This document shows positions 1-9,135 of a stretch of 58,716 nucleotides of DNA, in pieces. The stretch comes from Cyanobacteria bacterium SZAS-4 (lineage in GTDB: Bacteria; Cyanobacteriota; Vampirovibrionia; Obscuribacterales; Obscuribacteraceae). Location: NCBI GenBank assembly GCA_018266255.1, contig JAFEAT010000002.1, positions 78,690 through 137,405 of the forward strand, read 5' to 3'. The notes beneath the pieces are model-generated. The model was not told the DNA's origin. It saw nothing but the letters and a program-made list of their open reading frames with translations, and did no database searches. The translations under genes and the position numbers were made by a program. The first letter of the stretch is position 1, and every line of letters begins with the position of its first letter.

Positions 1-2405
1 TTTTCGCGGTCGAAGACTTTGACGTCTACGACGCGTCCGCCTTCACCGTGAGGAACGCGCAGAGAGTTGTCTCTAACGTCACGTGCCTTTTCGCCGAAGA
101 TTGCGCGGAGCAATTTTTCTTCAGGTGGATGTTCAGATTCGCCCTTCGGTGTGATCTTGCCGACCAGGATGTCGTCAGGATAAACACGCGAACCGACTCT
201 GACGATGCCGTTTTCATCAAGGTGGCGAAGTGATTCTTCAGAGACGTTTGGAACTTCTCGTGTGATTTCTTCTGGTCCCAACTTGGTTGAACGAGCGTCG
301 ATTTCCAATTTTTCGATGTGGATCGAAGTGAGAACTTCGTCGAATACGAGACGTTGGCTGATCAAAATCGCGTCTTCAAAGTTGTAGCCTTCCCATGGCA
401 TAAAGGCCACGAGCAGGTTTCGTCCTACAGCGAGCTCACCAGAGTTGGTGGCAGCACCGTCGGCGATGATTTGTCCTGGTTTGACAAAGTCACCAACTTG
501 AACGATTGGCTTTTGGTTCAGACATGTGTCTTGGTTCGAACGTTGGAATTTGGCCAATTTGTATTTGACCAATCTCTTGTCTTTGGTGCGCACGTGAATG
601 GCGGCTGCCGTCACGTATTCGACCTTACCTTCCAGATCAGACACGATCACCATACCCGAGTCGCGAGCAGACTGCTTTTCGATTCCGGTCGTGACGAGCG
701 CTCTTTCAGTTCTGACTAGCGGAACTGATTGACGTTGCATGTTCGATCCCATCAGGGCTCGGTTAGCGTCGTCGTGCTCGAGGAATGGAATCAAAGCCGT
801 TCCGACTGAAACGATTTGAATCGGGCTGACGCCTACATAGTCGACCTGGTCTGGCGGAGTTTCAACGAACTCTGCTTTGTAACGCACAGGAACGAGTGGG
901 TGAACGAAGTCACCGTTGTCGTGTACTGGCACGTCGCCCGGGGCAACTCGGTATTTGTCTTCTTCGTCGGCTGTGAGGTAGTGAACTTGTTCAGTTAACT
1001 TGCCGCCTTCAACCTTTCTATAAGGAGTCTCAATGAAGCCATACTCATTAACACGAGCATGGGTAGCCAGTGAACCGATCAAACCTGCGTTCGGACCTTC
1101 CGGAGTTTCTACCGGGCAGATGCGACCGTAGTGGCTTGGGTGAATGTCTCGAACCGCGAAACCGGCTCTTTCTCTCGACAAACCACCAGGTCCCAATGCA
1201 GACAGACGACGTTTGTGTGTCAATTCTGCCAGCGGATTGGTTTGGTCCATGAACTGCGACAACTGCGATGAACCGAAGAACTCGCGGATTGCTGCAACCA
1301 ATGGTTTTGTGTTCAACAAGTTTGCAGGCGTGAGCGTATCGGCATCTTGCAATGTCATACGTTCGCGAACGATTCTTTCCAAACGGGTCAAACCAATTCT
1401 GAACTGGTTCTGCAACAACTCACCGACTGAACGAATGCGTCGGTTGCCCAAGTGGTCGATGTCGTCAACGTGGCCTTCGTCGTAGTGCAAGCCGATCAAG
1501 TAGTCAACTGAAGCAACGATATCTTCGCGCGTCAGTGTTCTCTGTGTTTCAGAAACGCTCAAGCTGAGCTTCTTGTTCAACTTGTAGCGACCGACCTTAC
1601 CGAGGTCATAACGCTTGTCGTCGAAGAAGCGGCTGTCGATGATGCTCTGTCCACCAGCTACTGACGGCGGATCGCCTGGTCGCAGCTTTCGGTAAACTTC
1701 AATCAACGAGTCTTCGCGAGACTTGGTGCTATCTTTGTCAAGCGTCTTCTTGAGGAAGTCGCGGTGACGGAAGAGAGATTCCATTTCCTGGTCGGAATAG
1801 CCAAGAGCGCGCAGCAACGTTGTCGCCGGCAACTTTCTGTTCTTGTCGATTTTGACGTAGATGACGTCGTTGACGTCTGTTTCGAACTTCAGCCAGGCGC
1901 CTCGGTTCGGAATCATGGTGGCGCTGAATGTACGCTTACCGTTGGTGTCTACTTCGCGCTTGTAGTAGATGCCAGGGCTTCGTACGATTTGGCTGACGAT
2001 GACTCGCTCGGCGCCGTTGATGATGAACGTACCGCGGTCCGTCATCATCGGGATGTCGCCGACGTAAATTTCTTGCTCTTTGATTTCACCGATTTCGCGG
2101 TTGACCAGACGCATTTGAATGCGCAACTTCTTGGTGAAGCTGGCGTCCATTGACCGAGCGTCTTCAGGCGTTTTCGGTTTATTGGGCTCTGTGTGATCTT
2201 CGAACGTGTAGTTCGGCAAGAAGTGCAACTCGAGCCTTCCGGTGTAGTCCTTGATTGGACTAAAGGCTCGTAACTCTTCTCCGAGTCCCTCATCAATGAA
2301 CCACTTGAAGGAACTCTTTTGGATTTCGGCTAGGTCCGGTAGATCGGCGATGCGAGGGCTACCGACCCCGAAGGTTCGGACGCGCTCAGATAACTCTAAA
2401 GCCAT
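1..2405 (-). CDS. rpoB: RNA polymerase beta subunit RpoB (5' part, cut by window edge)
   Basis: Beta subunit of DNA-directed RNA polymerase; about 801 N-terminal residues are present and the C-terminus lies off the left edge. The reading frame is open from an ATG at 2405 (first residues [20 protein letters not shown]), preceded on the minus strand by an AGAGGTAA Shine-Dalgarno. The rifampicin region is readable around residues 376-408 ([15 protein letters not shown], then [14 protein letters not shown]) and looks like the sensitive wild type. The invariant [18 protein letters not shown] follows. There is no large lineage insertion, as in cyanobacterial RpoB. It is not preceded by rplJ/rplL, which also fits cyanobacteria, where rpoB has its own promoter. 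rpoC is expected beyond the left edge. Identification is essentially certain. Confidence 0.97.
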   Translation of the reverse strand, partial: MALELSERVRTFGVGSPRIADLPDLAEIQKSSFKWFIDEGLGEELRAFSPIKDYTGRLELHFLPNYTFEDHTEPNKPKTPEDARSMDASFTKKLRIQMRLVNREIGEIKEQEIYVGDIPMMTDRGTFIINGAERVIVSQIVRSPGIYYKREVDTNGKRTFSATMIPNRGAWLKFETDVNDVIYVKIDKNRKLPATTLLRALGYSDQEMESLFRHRDFLKKTLDKDSTKSREDSLIEVYRKLRPGDPPSVAGGQSIIDSRFFDDKRYDLGKVGRYKLNKKLSLSVSETQRTLTREDIVASVDYLIGLHYDEGHVDDIDHLGNRRIRSVGELLQNQFRIGLTRLERIVRERMTLQDADTLTPANLLNTKPLVAAIREFFGSSQLSQFMDQTNPLAELTHKRRLSALGPGGLSRERAGFAVRDIHPSHYGRICPVETPEGPNAGLIGSLATHARVNEYGFIETPYRKVEGGKLTEQVHYLTADEEDKYRVAPGDVPVHDNGDFVHPLVPVRYKAEFVETPPDQVDYVGVSPIQIVSVGTALIPFLEHDDANRALMGSNMQRQSVPLVRTERALVTTGIEKQSARDSGMVIVSDLEGKVEYVTAAAIHVRTKDKRLVKYKLAKFQRSNQDTCLNQKPIVQVGDFVKPGQIIADGAATNSGELAVGRNLLVAFMPWEGYNFEDAILISQRLVFDEVLTSIHIEKLEIDARSTKLGPEEITREVPNVSEESLRHLDENGIVRVGSRVYPDDILVGKITPKGESEHPPEEKLLRAIFGEKARDVRDNSLRVPHGEGGRVVDVKVFDRE

Positions 2406-2475
2406 CGATTACCTCTGGTAGATTGGCTGGATACTTCAGGCAGTCGCGGTGGGCAACTGCAGGCACAAGTGTGCA

Positions 2476-2505
2476 AATATACGTAGCCTATTATTGTATT
2501 GTCAA
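2476..2505 (-). promoter_or_regulatory. Putative sigma70 promoter of rpoB
   Basis: Read on the minus strand, a perfect -35 box TTGACA (2505-2500) is followed after 18 bp by TATATT (2481-2476), about 70 bp before the rpoB start codon. The match is read directly; use in vivo is inferred. Confidence 0.6.
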
Positions 2506-2904
2506 TGCAAATGTGATGGGACGTGACAGCGCATACGTGACGAGAATTTCAATAAATTCCGTCTAATCTGCGCAGAAACGCCCAAATACCAGCTTATCTA
2601 ATTACTTAGAAACTTTTCAAAATAGTTCGTTATTTCTTAATGCTGCTTATTTGTATGTAACACTGGCTCCAAATCTGATGTCAGCAGTAATTGTCGACTA
2701 GTTTACGTCACCTTGACGAGTTCGAAAGGCTCTGGTGATGCCAAAAATTACTCTTTCTAAGCGCTAAGCTTTTGGAGCGATCCTACCTTGTCTCTGTGGC
2801 GAAGCGATATCGCTCTAGTGCAGGCAAAATAGCTGAAGATCCGTATAGGAACGGCGATAGCGCGATTTCTCAACATTGCTCAGCGCTCGCTGCCCTGGGA
2901 CCGC
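2506..2904. other. Intergenic region between rpoB and selC
   Basis: About 400 bp with no convincing coding sequence on either strand. The short ORF running on from 2876 overlaps the tRNA and is not a gene. It contains a few small palindromes (for example around 2807-2817, AGCGATATCGCT) but no RNA family that I recognise. Confidence 0.5.
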
Positions 2905-2910
2905 TATAAT
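2905..2910 (+). promoter_or_regulatory. Putative -10 box of the selC promoter
   Basis: A perfect TATAAT ends 16 bp before the 5' end of the tRNA-Sec gene. No good -35 box lies at 16-18 bp; TTGCTC at 2876-2881 is too far away (23 bp). Confidence 0.4.
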
Positions 2911-2926
2911 CCGCATACTACGTCAT

Positions 2927-3022
2927 GGGGATGGAGCATCGCTGGTGTGGTGTGCGGTCTTCAAAACCGTTGCGGGGCAGACTAGCTCTGTCCTGGGTGG
3001 GTTCGATTCCCACGCGTCCCCG
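2927..3022 (+). tRNA. selC: tRNA-Sec (anticodon TCA)
   Basis: Selenocysteine tRNA, which reads UGA codons with SelB. The 96-nt gene shows the hallmarks of bacterial tRNA-Sec. The acceptor strand GGGGATGG (2927-2934) faces GCGTCCCC (3014-3021), with the eighth pair a G-G mismatch. The D stem has 6 bp and a 4-nt loop (CATCGC-TGGT-GTGGTG). The anticodon stem closes on loop CTTCAAA with UCA at 2961-2963, the same loop as in E. coli selC. A long variable arm (GGGCAGA/TCTGTCC) and a T arm GTGGG-TTCGATT-CCCAC follow. It implies SelA, SelB, SelD and at least one selenoprotein elsewhere in the genome. No candidate TGA-containing gene was found in this window. Confidence 0.93.
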
Positions 3023-3131
3023 ATGTTTTATCTCGCACCGCACGCTGTCTCGCTTTTGAGATGGAACGGTCAAAGATCTTGAAGTGTCCGTGTGGCACTT
3101 CACCAACCTTATATGCAGGAGCAATCAATTG

Positions 3132-4046
3132 ATGGAATTTAGAACGAGCGTGGCGTCGGCATTTGCTGCCCTGGTTTTGGCGAGTTCAGTTGCAACTTTG
3201 CAGCCGGTGCTGCCAGTTGAAGCGAAAGCTCCGATTTGGAGCAACAATATAAAAGTGCCATACCGCTCTTGGCTGCCTACGCAAAGACCGAAAGAAATTC
3301 TTCTTTGCGTTCATGGACTTGGCTTCAGCAGTCTCTCTTACACTGAGTTCGGACACGTGATGGCTTCGCGCGGATACGGCGTGTATGCGCTCGACGTGCG
3401 TGGGTTCGGTGAGTGGATGGACAAGCGCGAAAATCGCGTTGACTTCGAGGGCTGTCTCGGTGACATCGAAGCCGCGCTCAAGACGCTACGCAAAAACTAT
3501 CCCGGTTGCAAAATTGATTTGGTCGGCGAATCGATGGGTGGTGCCATCGTTTTGGCTGCAGCGTCGCGCAACCCACAGTTGGTCGACGGAATTATTTCGT
3601 CAGTGCCATCCAGCGATCGCTACGCAAAAATGAGCTCCACTCTCATTGTTGGAGCGAAGTGGTTAACGAATAAAGACAAGCCGATGAATATCGAGGCAGA
3701 AGTTGTAGAGAGAGCGACGGAAAACAAACAACTGCAGAAAAAGATGGCATCGAATCCAGAAAACCGTATGAAGCTGACTCCCAAAGAGTTGAAGCAGTTC
3801 AACGATTTCATGAAAGGGAACTACGACGCGGCTGCACTGATCGAAAAGACTCCTGTTCTGCTCATGGCGGGTTTCAAAGACAAGCTGGTCAAGCCGGAAG
3901 GCACAGTTGAACTATTCAACTCGATCACGACTGACGACAAATTGCTCATGGTCGTCGGTGATGGCGAGCATTTGTTGTTGGAAGAAAACCAGCTCACAGA
4001 GCAGCTGACCGACCTGCTGATCACGTGGCTGAATCACAAGCACTAA
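3132..4046 (+). CDS. Exported alpha/beta hydrolase (lysophospholipase/monoacylglycerol-lipase type)
   Basis: About 304 residues. The ATG at 3132 is chosen because it has AGGAG upstream and begins a typical signal peptide (MEFRTSVASAFAALVLASS... ending near VEA-KA); the longer reading from 3084 overlaps the tRNA leader and adds no domain. Hydrolase_4 fold features seen: LLCVHGLG after the first strands (oxyanion region), nucleophile elbow GESMGG, an acid in the GFKDKLVKPEGT region, and the catalytic His in GDGEHLL near the C-terminus. It probably hydrolyses lipid or other esters in the cell envelope; the substrate is unknown. It converges with the next minus-strand gene with overlapping stop codons. 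Confidence 0.85.
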   Translation: MEFRTSVASAFAALVLASSVATLQPVLPVEAKAPIWSNNIKVPYRSWLPTQRPKEILLCVHGLGFSSLSYTEFGHVMASRGYGVYALDVRGFGEWMDKRENRVDFEGCLGDIEAALKTLRKNYPGCKIDLVGESMGGAIVLAAASRNPQLVDGIISSVPSSDRYAKMSSTLIVGAKWLTNKDKPMNIEAEVVERATENKQLQKKMASNPENRMKLTPKELKQFNDFMKGNYDAAALIEKTPVLLMAGFKDKLVKPEGTVELFNSITTDDKLLMVVGDGEHLLLEENQLTEQLTDLLITWLNHKH

Positions 4047-4390
4047 AACTTGTAGCCAAATGATTCGATGTAATGTTGGAATGCAAAGTAGCCAGCGAAG
4101 CTTACGGCGCAGACGATTATGACTGCTATCCATCCAATCAACGACAGCTTGCGAGAGCCAGGTGCTGCTCTCATCATCTGATCACCAAATGGTCCGGTGA
4201 TTGAAAGAAAGATTCCAAACAGAAAAAACATGATCGAGAACAGCACCAGTTTCATCGAAACTGAGACGTTGTCTGCATGCGCTTGCGCCGCCACGACGAC
4301 GTCCCACATATAGAATTTGCCAAGAATCAAAGATATGGTGACCAGAAACAATCCGGCTATACGTGGGTTCCGTTCGAAGTACTTTTTCAT
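4043..4390 (-). CDS. Small membrane protein, three predicted TM helices
   Basis: About 115 residues from the ATG at 4390, which has GGAGAG upstream; the longer frame to 4450 is less likely. The sequence MKKYFERNPRIAGLFLVTIS starts with a basic cytosolic end. Hydrophobic segments lie at about residues 11-30, 45-68 and 85-108. No catalytic motif is visible and I do not recognise the family. Its stop codon overlaps that of the hydrolase by 4 bp in convergent orientation. Confidence 0.7.
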   Translation of the reverse strand: MKKYFERNPRIAGLFLVTISLILGKFYMWDVVVAAQAHADNVSVSMKLVLFSIMFFLFGIFLSITGPFGDQMMRAAPGSRKLSLIGWIAVIIVCAVSFAGYFAFQHYIESFGYKF

Positions 4391-4480
4391 TTGCGCTCTC
4401 CAGTCAGTTTTCGACGGGTCACCATGAGCAGTGCACAAAAGTACTCGCACAAAAGTGGTCGCACCAGGACTTTCTTCGCG

Positions 4481-4852
4481 CTACTTGTTGTTGGTTCGCT
4501 TCTCGAGTTGCAGCTTTTTGATATCAGCGCTGATTTCGTTCAAATCTTCTTCCAACTCTTTGTTGTTCTCAGGTGTTAGTTTTTCGTGCCCGGTTGCCTT
4601 CTCGCTTTCGGTTTTGAATTTCTTTTTTTTGCGCGCAACGTCTGATAAATCGCTGCGCAATTTCTTGGCTTCTTTGTCGGTCAATTCTTTGTGTTTTTGA
4701 GCAACGTTTATCTCTTGCATCAGTTTCGCCTGGCGCATTTCAACGGTCCACGTCACTCCTTTTGCAGTAGCGAGTAGAGGCATTGACATCGCCCCACAGA
4801 TGGTGGCTGCCACCAAAATATTTTGGACGGTCAAATTTTTATTCGAAATCAT
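4481..4852 (-). CDS. Exported coiled-coil protein of unknown function
   Basis: 123 residues. The N-terminus has a signal peptide (hydrophobic segment about residues 11-30, ending SMPLLATAKG). The mature part is highly charged, rich in Lys and Glu, with heptad-like spacing (about residues 40-118), so it is probably a helical coiled coil in the periplasm. No cysteine cluster or enzymatic motif is present. It is divergent from the recombinase gene downstream. Confidence 0.7.
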   Translation of the reverse strand: MISNKNLTVQNILVAATICGAMSMPLLATAKGVTWTVEMRQAKLMQEINVAQKHKELTDKEAKKLRSDLSDVARKKKKFKTESEKATGHEKLTPENNKELEEDLNEISADIKKLQLEKRTNNK

Positions 4853-4989
4853 TATCTGCCTCAGATGAAGTAACAGGACTTATATAGATTAGCGCGGGTC
4901 GCGGGTTTTCGGCGTCGAAATCGACAAATGAATGTCACATATTATTTATTGTCAAGAGGTGCATTTTGTTTCTATCTTCAAATTGGCCC

Positions 4990-5018
4990 TTGCTTTCGGC
5001 ATATGAAGTTTCCATAAT
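4990..5018 (+). promoter_or_regulatory. Putative promoter of the xer gene
   Basis: TTGCTT (4990-4995), 17-bp spacer, CATAAT (5013-5018), ending about 45 bp before the recombinase start. Sequence match only. Confidence 0.45.
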
Positions 5019-5062
5019 AGAGGTAGTCATAATGTCGATAATAACTAGAAAGTCGGTCCGAT

Positions 5063-6064
5063 GTGAATTCCCAGAGAGGCGCTCTGGTTTGGTTAGATCA
5101 GTTTGCAGGCTACCTTGAATTGGAGCGCAACTATTCGTCTAACACAATCCGTGCTTACGTTAATGACCTGAAGCAGCTGATTACAAATGAAGCTGAAGTT
5201 CCAAAAGATGTTCTTGATTTCACTCCCGAAGAAAAAGCAGAAGCTGCTGCAGCGTCGGTAAGTGAATCTGAAACAACTGTTGAAGGTTCGGAAGAGAAGC
5301 AAAGTTCTGCTTGGATGGAAGTTGATGGGCTTCGGGCCTACATCCGCCAAATCCAGGAGAGCTACAGTCGTCCAACAGTGGCTCGCAAGATCTCCGCAAT
5401 CCGCAGCTTCTACCGTTATCTCCGTCGTGAACAGTTGATTGACGATGATCCGTCGAAGCTTGTGCGTGGACCTAAACTCTCGCGCCGTCTGCCTGCCTGT
5501 TTGGATCGCGAAGAAGTAACTCGCTTGTTGCTCGCTCCAGATGATTCATCGCTGGGTGTGCGTGACCGAGCATTGATGGAAGTTTTGTATGCGTCGGGCA
5601 TGCGCGTGAGCGAACTTTGCGGATTGCGCATTCAAGACTACAACGCTGCCGCAAAAGAAATGCGCGTGTTGGGTAAAGGATCGCGCGAGCGTGTCGTGCT
5701 TCTCAATGACAGTGCGCAAGCCTGGCTCGAACGCTACCTGGCGGACCACTGGACCAAACTTGCTGGTGGCAGACAGCCGCAACCAGACAATCCGCTGTTT
5801 GTCAGCCGTCAAGCCACCAGACTGTCGTCGCGTTCAGTACACAGAATCGTGCTGAAATACGCTCGCCTTGCTGGTATCGCAAAACCGATCACTCCGCATA
5901 CACTACGACACACGTTCGCTACTCACCTGCTCGAAGGTGGTGCCGACCTGCGTGTGGTGCAAGATCTGTTGGGTCACACCACCATCAGCACCACTCAAAT
6001 CTACACTCACGTAAGTTTGGATAGATTGCGCAGAATCTACATGACCAGTCATCCTCGCGCGTAG
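5063..6064 (+). CDS. xerC: Tyrosine recombinase XerC/XerD
   Basis: Site-specific recombinase expected to resolve chromosome dimers at dif. 333 residues from a GTG start at 5063; an ATG two bases earlier is followed at once by TGA. The N-terminal SAM-like DNA-binding domain covers about residues 1-125. The catalytic domain has all expected residues: Arg181 (GMRVSELCGL), His279 and Arg282 (HTLRHTFATHLL), the LGH box, and nucleophile Tyr314 (IYTHVS). Odd point: an acidic, Ala/Glu/Ser-rich insertion of about 40 residues (around 45-85) splits the N-terminal domain; most XerC/D proteins are about 295-305 aa. XerC cannot be told from XerD by eye. Confidence 0.9.
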   Translation: MNSQRGALVWLDQFAGYLELERNYSSNTIRAYVNDLKQLITNEAEVPKDVLDFTPEEKAEAAAASVSESETTVEGSEEKQSSAWMEVDGLRAYIRQIQESYSRPTVARKISAIRSFYRYLRREQLIDDDPSKLVRGPKLSRRLPACLDREEVTRLLLAPDDSSLGVRDRALMEVLYASGMRVSELCGLRIQDYNAAAKEMRVLGKGSRERVVLLNDSAQAWLERYLADHWTKLAGGRQPQPDNPLFVSRQATRLSSRSVHRIVLKYARLAGIAKPITPHTLRHTFATHLLEGGADLRVVQDLLGHTTISTTQIYTHVSLDRLRRIYMTSHPRA

Positions 6065-6085
6065 TTCGAATCATTCAGTAATCAG

Positions 6086-6111
6086 AGTGCGCTTCTAGTA
6101 AGAGGCGCACT
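6086..6111 (+). terminator. Putative terminator after xer
   Basis: Hairpin AGTGCGC/GCGCACT with a 12-nt loop, 22 bp after the stop codon, followed by a weak T-rich stretch (TTGCTT). Plausible but not strong. Confidence 0.45.
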
Positions 6112-6144
6112 TTGCTTATGCTTGCGTCTGTGCTGTTCGAGCGT

Positions 6145-6213
6145 ACTTACATTTTTGTGCTTAATTTGATGCCCCGAAGGCGTGGGAACCAAATTAAGCA
6201 CAAAAATATAAGT
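6145..6213. repeat. 24-bp near-perfect inverted repeat (long hairpin)
   Basis: The left arm 6145-6168 and right arm 6190-6213 are complementary over 24 bp with one mismatch (C at 6150 against A at 6208). They flank a 21-nt GC-rich loop (ATGCCCCGAAGGCGTGGGAAC). The arms include TTTTTGTGCTTAATTTG and its complement. It could be a bidirectional terminator, a REP/MITE-like element or a recombinase target. It lies between xer and the PBP gene. Confidence 0.7.
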
Positions 6214-6360
6214 GCCCAAGGGTGTTGTCTGTGTCTCTGATGTTGCTAAGGCTATTCTGTCTGGAAGCTACCTGTTCGTCGCTGCAATCTATCTGCGAAT
6301 GTGCCGCGGGTGCGCATCTCACTGTCTATGGTGCCTGGCAGTGCGCCCTGAGGGCGTGAC

Positions 6361-6369
6361 TGATATAAT
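6361..6369 (+). promoter_or_regulatory. Extended -10 promoter candidate for the PBP gene
   Basis: TGATATAAT (TG-n-TATAAT) about 95 bp upstream of the chosen start. No recognisable -35 box, as is common with extended -10 promoters. Confidence 0.45.
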
Positions 6370-6462
6370 GACCCTCGTGCAAAATAGCAATCTTTGTCTC
6401 TTTGCGTTTGCCAGATTCTCTCTCGACCCCAACTCGACATCGAAACCGCCCAGGGGGCATGT

Positions 6463-8727
6463 TTGGCAACGCGACGAACTAGCGTCAGGCGGCAGAAGCC
6501 GAATAAGACTGCAAGCACGATTGGCAAAATCGTCAAGTACTGTTTCGTCGCTGTCTGTATCGTCGTCGCTGTAGGTTTCGGCTACATTGGCGCCAAGATT
6601 TGGAAGCAACTGCACGATCTCCCCGATGTCACGCTGGTTGAGCGATATGAGCCGATCGAAGCGATTCAGCTTTACGATAGAAATGATCATATGATCTGCA
6701 CCATCGAAGGTGACGAAGACAGACGTGTCGTGCCTTTGAATCAGATTTCCCAGCAGATGCAGCAAGCAATGCTGGCTGCTGAAGACCATCACTTTTACGA
6801 GCATCACGGCGTTAACGTGCTTAGTATCGTGCGCGCCTCGCTGGCGAACTTGCAAGCCGGGCACGTTGTCGAGGGAGGTTCGACCATTACTCAGCAGTTG
6901 GTGAAGAACCTCTTCTTCACTGAAGCTCAGCGAACAATGGATCGCAAGGTCAAAGAAGCGTTCGTTGCTTATGAGCTTGAACACCGCTATCCGAAAGAAA
7001 AAATTCTCGAGATGTATCTCAACCAGGTCTATTTCGGCAACAACGCTTACGGCATTGAGCGTGCAGCGTCGCGCTACTTCAACAAAACCGCCGCGCAATT
7101 GACCGTAGCTCAAGCGAGTTTTTTAGCCGGTTTGGTGAAGGCTCCTTCTGAGCTTGGTCAGCCCGCAAACCGACAAGCTGCAATTTCTCGACAGCACGAG
7201 ATTCTCGACAAGATGGTGGAATATGGCTACATCACTGCGAACCAGGCGAACGTAGCGAAGAAGCAGAAGCTTGAATTCAAAAAAGGTGCCAATCCGCTGC
7301 AACGGTATCCTTATTATGTCAGCCACGTGCTCGAGCAGTTGAGAGACAGATTCAGCCAGGCTGAGATGCGTCGTCAGGGACTTCGCGTTTATTCCAATCT
7401 GGATCCGCAAGCGCAAGAAATTGCTGAGAAGACGCTCACTGCAGATCTTGCTAAAGCACCGAAAGGCGTTAGCCAGGCTGCTCTTGTAACTGTGTCAGTT
7501 CAAGACGGTGCCGTGCTTGCCATGGTTGGAGGAGTCGGCGACTTCTGGCACCATCAATTCAATCGCGCTACAAATCCGCATACTGCGGGGTCTTCGTTCA
7601 AGCCGTTCGTCTATTTGACTGCCTTGTTGAAGGGTGTTTTGACACCGGACAGCATCATCGAAGACACGCCTCTGGTCATTCATCAGCCTTTTGGATTGCC
7701 TGATTATGCGCCGAAAAACTTCGACCACAGATTTCTCGGTCGTATTCCACTGCGGAAGGCTTTGGCCCTGTCACGCAACGTTTGCTCTGTAAGAATCGCT
7801 CAGCTAGTCGGCATCGATAGCGTTGTAGAAACAGCCAGAGAAGCCGGAATTACGACGAAGTTAGAACCGAATTTGTCTCTTGCTTTGGGAAGTTCTGCCG
7901 TCACTCCACTGGATATGGCCGGTGCCTATGCTACATTCGCTCGCATGGGTGTGGCGATCAAACCACAGGTGCTGAGACGCATCGAGAACAATCGCGGACA
8001 AGTAATCGAAGTGTTCCAACCGAGCGTAGACAAAGTATTTCCCGTTGAACCTGTCGCACGTCTGGTCAGCATGATGCAAGACGTGGTCAAGTTTGGAACA
8101 GGTACTGGTGCCAAGTTAGACGATCGTCCTGTCGCTGGTAAAACAGGTACTGCAGACGCCGCCAAAGACATCTGGTTTGTCGGCTTCACACCGGATATGG
8201 TGACTGCCCTTTGGGGTGGGAATGACGAGAATCTGCCAATCAAGGGCAATCACGTCACTGGTGGCGACGTGATGGCGAAGATCTGGAAGCATTACGTTAC
8301 GGCTTACTATGTCGCGCACCCAGCTCCAGCTGGTTCATTTGTACCTCCATCTGCACCGACCGAAGAAGAGCAGAAACGTGAGCAGAAAGCTGCTGCGAAG
8401 CTAAATCAAAAAGTTGTGAAGAGCGATACGGCAGTTGCACCGGTATCGAGTGTGGTGCCTACGACTGGTGAACTCGTTCCTGCTGTGCAAACTCCTGTTG
8501 AAGTGAACAAGGTTGAAACCACTCCACCTGGCGTCGCTCCTCCAATTTCCGAAACGGTGAAGTCTCCGACGTCAGAAGAGAAGACCTCGACTGCAGCTCC
8601 ACTTCCAGCTCCTGAGCGGGCCACGCCCGTGCCTGTGACAGCGCCAACACCGGCCCCGAGCATCACGCCGTCGACTGCGCCGACACCGGCCCCTACTCCT
8701 ACGCCAGCTGGTGGCTTATCTCAATGA
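6463..8727 (+). CDS. Class A penicillin-binding protein (PBP1A family)
   Basis: Bifunctional peptidoglycan synthase, about 754 residues. The TTG at 6463 is chosen because CAGGGGG lies just upstream and the product starts with a basic tail before one TM helix (about residues 22-45). The GT51 glycosyltransferase domain shows E107-DHHFYEHHG, GGSTITQQLVKNLF and the RKVKEAF...EKILEMYLNQVYFG stretch. The transpeptidase domain shows Ser377-S-F-Lys380, SRN and Lys560-T-G. The last 110 residues are a Pro/Thr/Ala-rich low-complexity tail, probably periplasmic. The next gene overlaps its stop codon (ATGA), so the two are probably translationally coupled. Confidence 0.95.
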   Translation: MATRRTSVRRQKPNKTASTIGKIVKYCFVAVCIVVAVGFGYIGAKIWKQLHDLPDVTLVERYEPIEAIQLYDRNDHMICTIEGDEDRRVVPLNQISQQMQQAMLAAEDHHFYEHHGVNVLSIVRASLANLQAGHVVEGGSTITQQLVKNLFFTEAQRTMDRKVKEAFVAYELEHRYPKEKILEMYLNQVYFGNNAYGIERAASRYFNKTAAQLTVAQASFLAGLVKAPSELGQPANRQAAISRQHEILDKMVEYGYITANQANVAKKQKLEFKKGANPLQRYPYYVSHVLEQLRDRFSQAEMRRQGLRVYSNLDPQAQEIAEKTLTADLAKAPKGVSQAALVTVSVQDGAVLAMVGGVGDFWHHQFNRATNPHTAGSSFKPFVYLTALLKGVLTPDSIIEDTPLVIHQPFGLPDYAPKNFDHRFLGRIPLRKALALSRNVCSVRIAQLVGIDSVVETAREAGITTKLEPNLSLALGSSAVTPLDMAGAYATFARMGVAIKPQVLRRIENNRGQVIEVFQPSVDKVFPVEPVARLVSMMQDVVKFGTGTGAKLDDRPVAGKTGTADAAKDIWFVGFTPDMVTALWGGNDENLPIKGNHVTGGDVMAKIWKHYVTAYYVAHPAPAGSFVPPSAPTEEEQKREQKAAAKLNQKVVKSDTAVAPVSSVVPTTGELVPAVQTPVEVNKVETTPPGVAPPISETVKSPTSEEKTSTAAPLPAPERATPVPVTAPTPAPSITPSTAPTPAPTPTPAGGLSQ

Positions 8728-9077
8728 GTTTTCAGCCCAAGGCGTCTCGAGCAGCACAGATTTGGATCGCAGTTATTGTCGGCGTCCTAATTGTTCTTTT
8801 TTTGGAGATGCAGGGCAACCAGACAAAAACTCTCAATTTTGTCGTCAACACCGACGCCGATGATGTTGGCGCTGAAGTGCTGGTTGACAACCAGAAAGTC
8901 GGCATCATTTCAAGCAGTACTGTCGACGGTCCCGGCGGGGGTGTCTTTCTGGGCTACCTTCGACAAGGCAAGCACCAGGTGGAGGTGCGCAAAGAGGGGT
9001 TCAAGCCGTTCAGCAAAGAGATAGATATGCACCAGGAACAATACCTGGGCGTGGACTTGGAGCGCGTGAACAACTAA
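8724..9077 (+). CDS. Membrane-anchored PEGA-like protein
   Basis: 117 residues. One N-terminal TM helix (about residues 12-28), then a small beta domain with the PEGA-type ending LRQGKHQVEVRKEGFKPFSKEIDM, as found in surface-layer and envelope sensor proteins. It starts inside the stop codon of the PBP gene, so it is likely co-translated and may act with it at the cell wall. The domain assignment is by pattern and is moderately sure. Confidence 0.7.
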   Translation: MSFQPKASRAAQIWIAVIVGVLIVLFLEMQGNQTKTLNFVVNTDADDVGAEVLVDNQKVGIISSSTVDGPGGGVFLGYLRQGKHQVEVRKEGFKPFSKEIDMHQEQYLGVDLERVNN

Positions 9078-9135
9078 ACTTCTACATGGTGAAGTGCGGG
9101 ACGAGCGTGCCCGATGCGCCAGTAGGAGAATCATC

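Noticed and set aside
318..2153. Several plus-strand ORFs over 100 codons
   Set aside because: All are antisense to rpoB, whose minus-strand frame is unmistakable.
2876..3082. ORF overlapping the selC gene
   Set aside because: It covers the tRNA-Sec completely and lacks any protein-like composition.
6319..7113. 264-codon minus-strand ORF
   Set aside because: Antisense shadow of the PBP gene, which has strong domain evidence on the plus strand.
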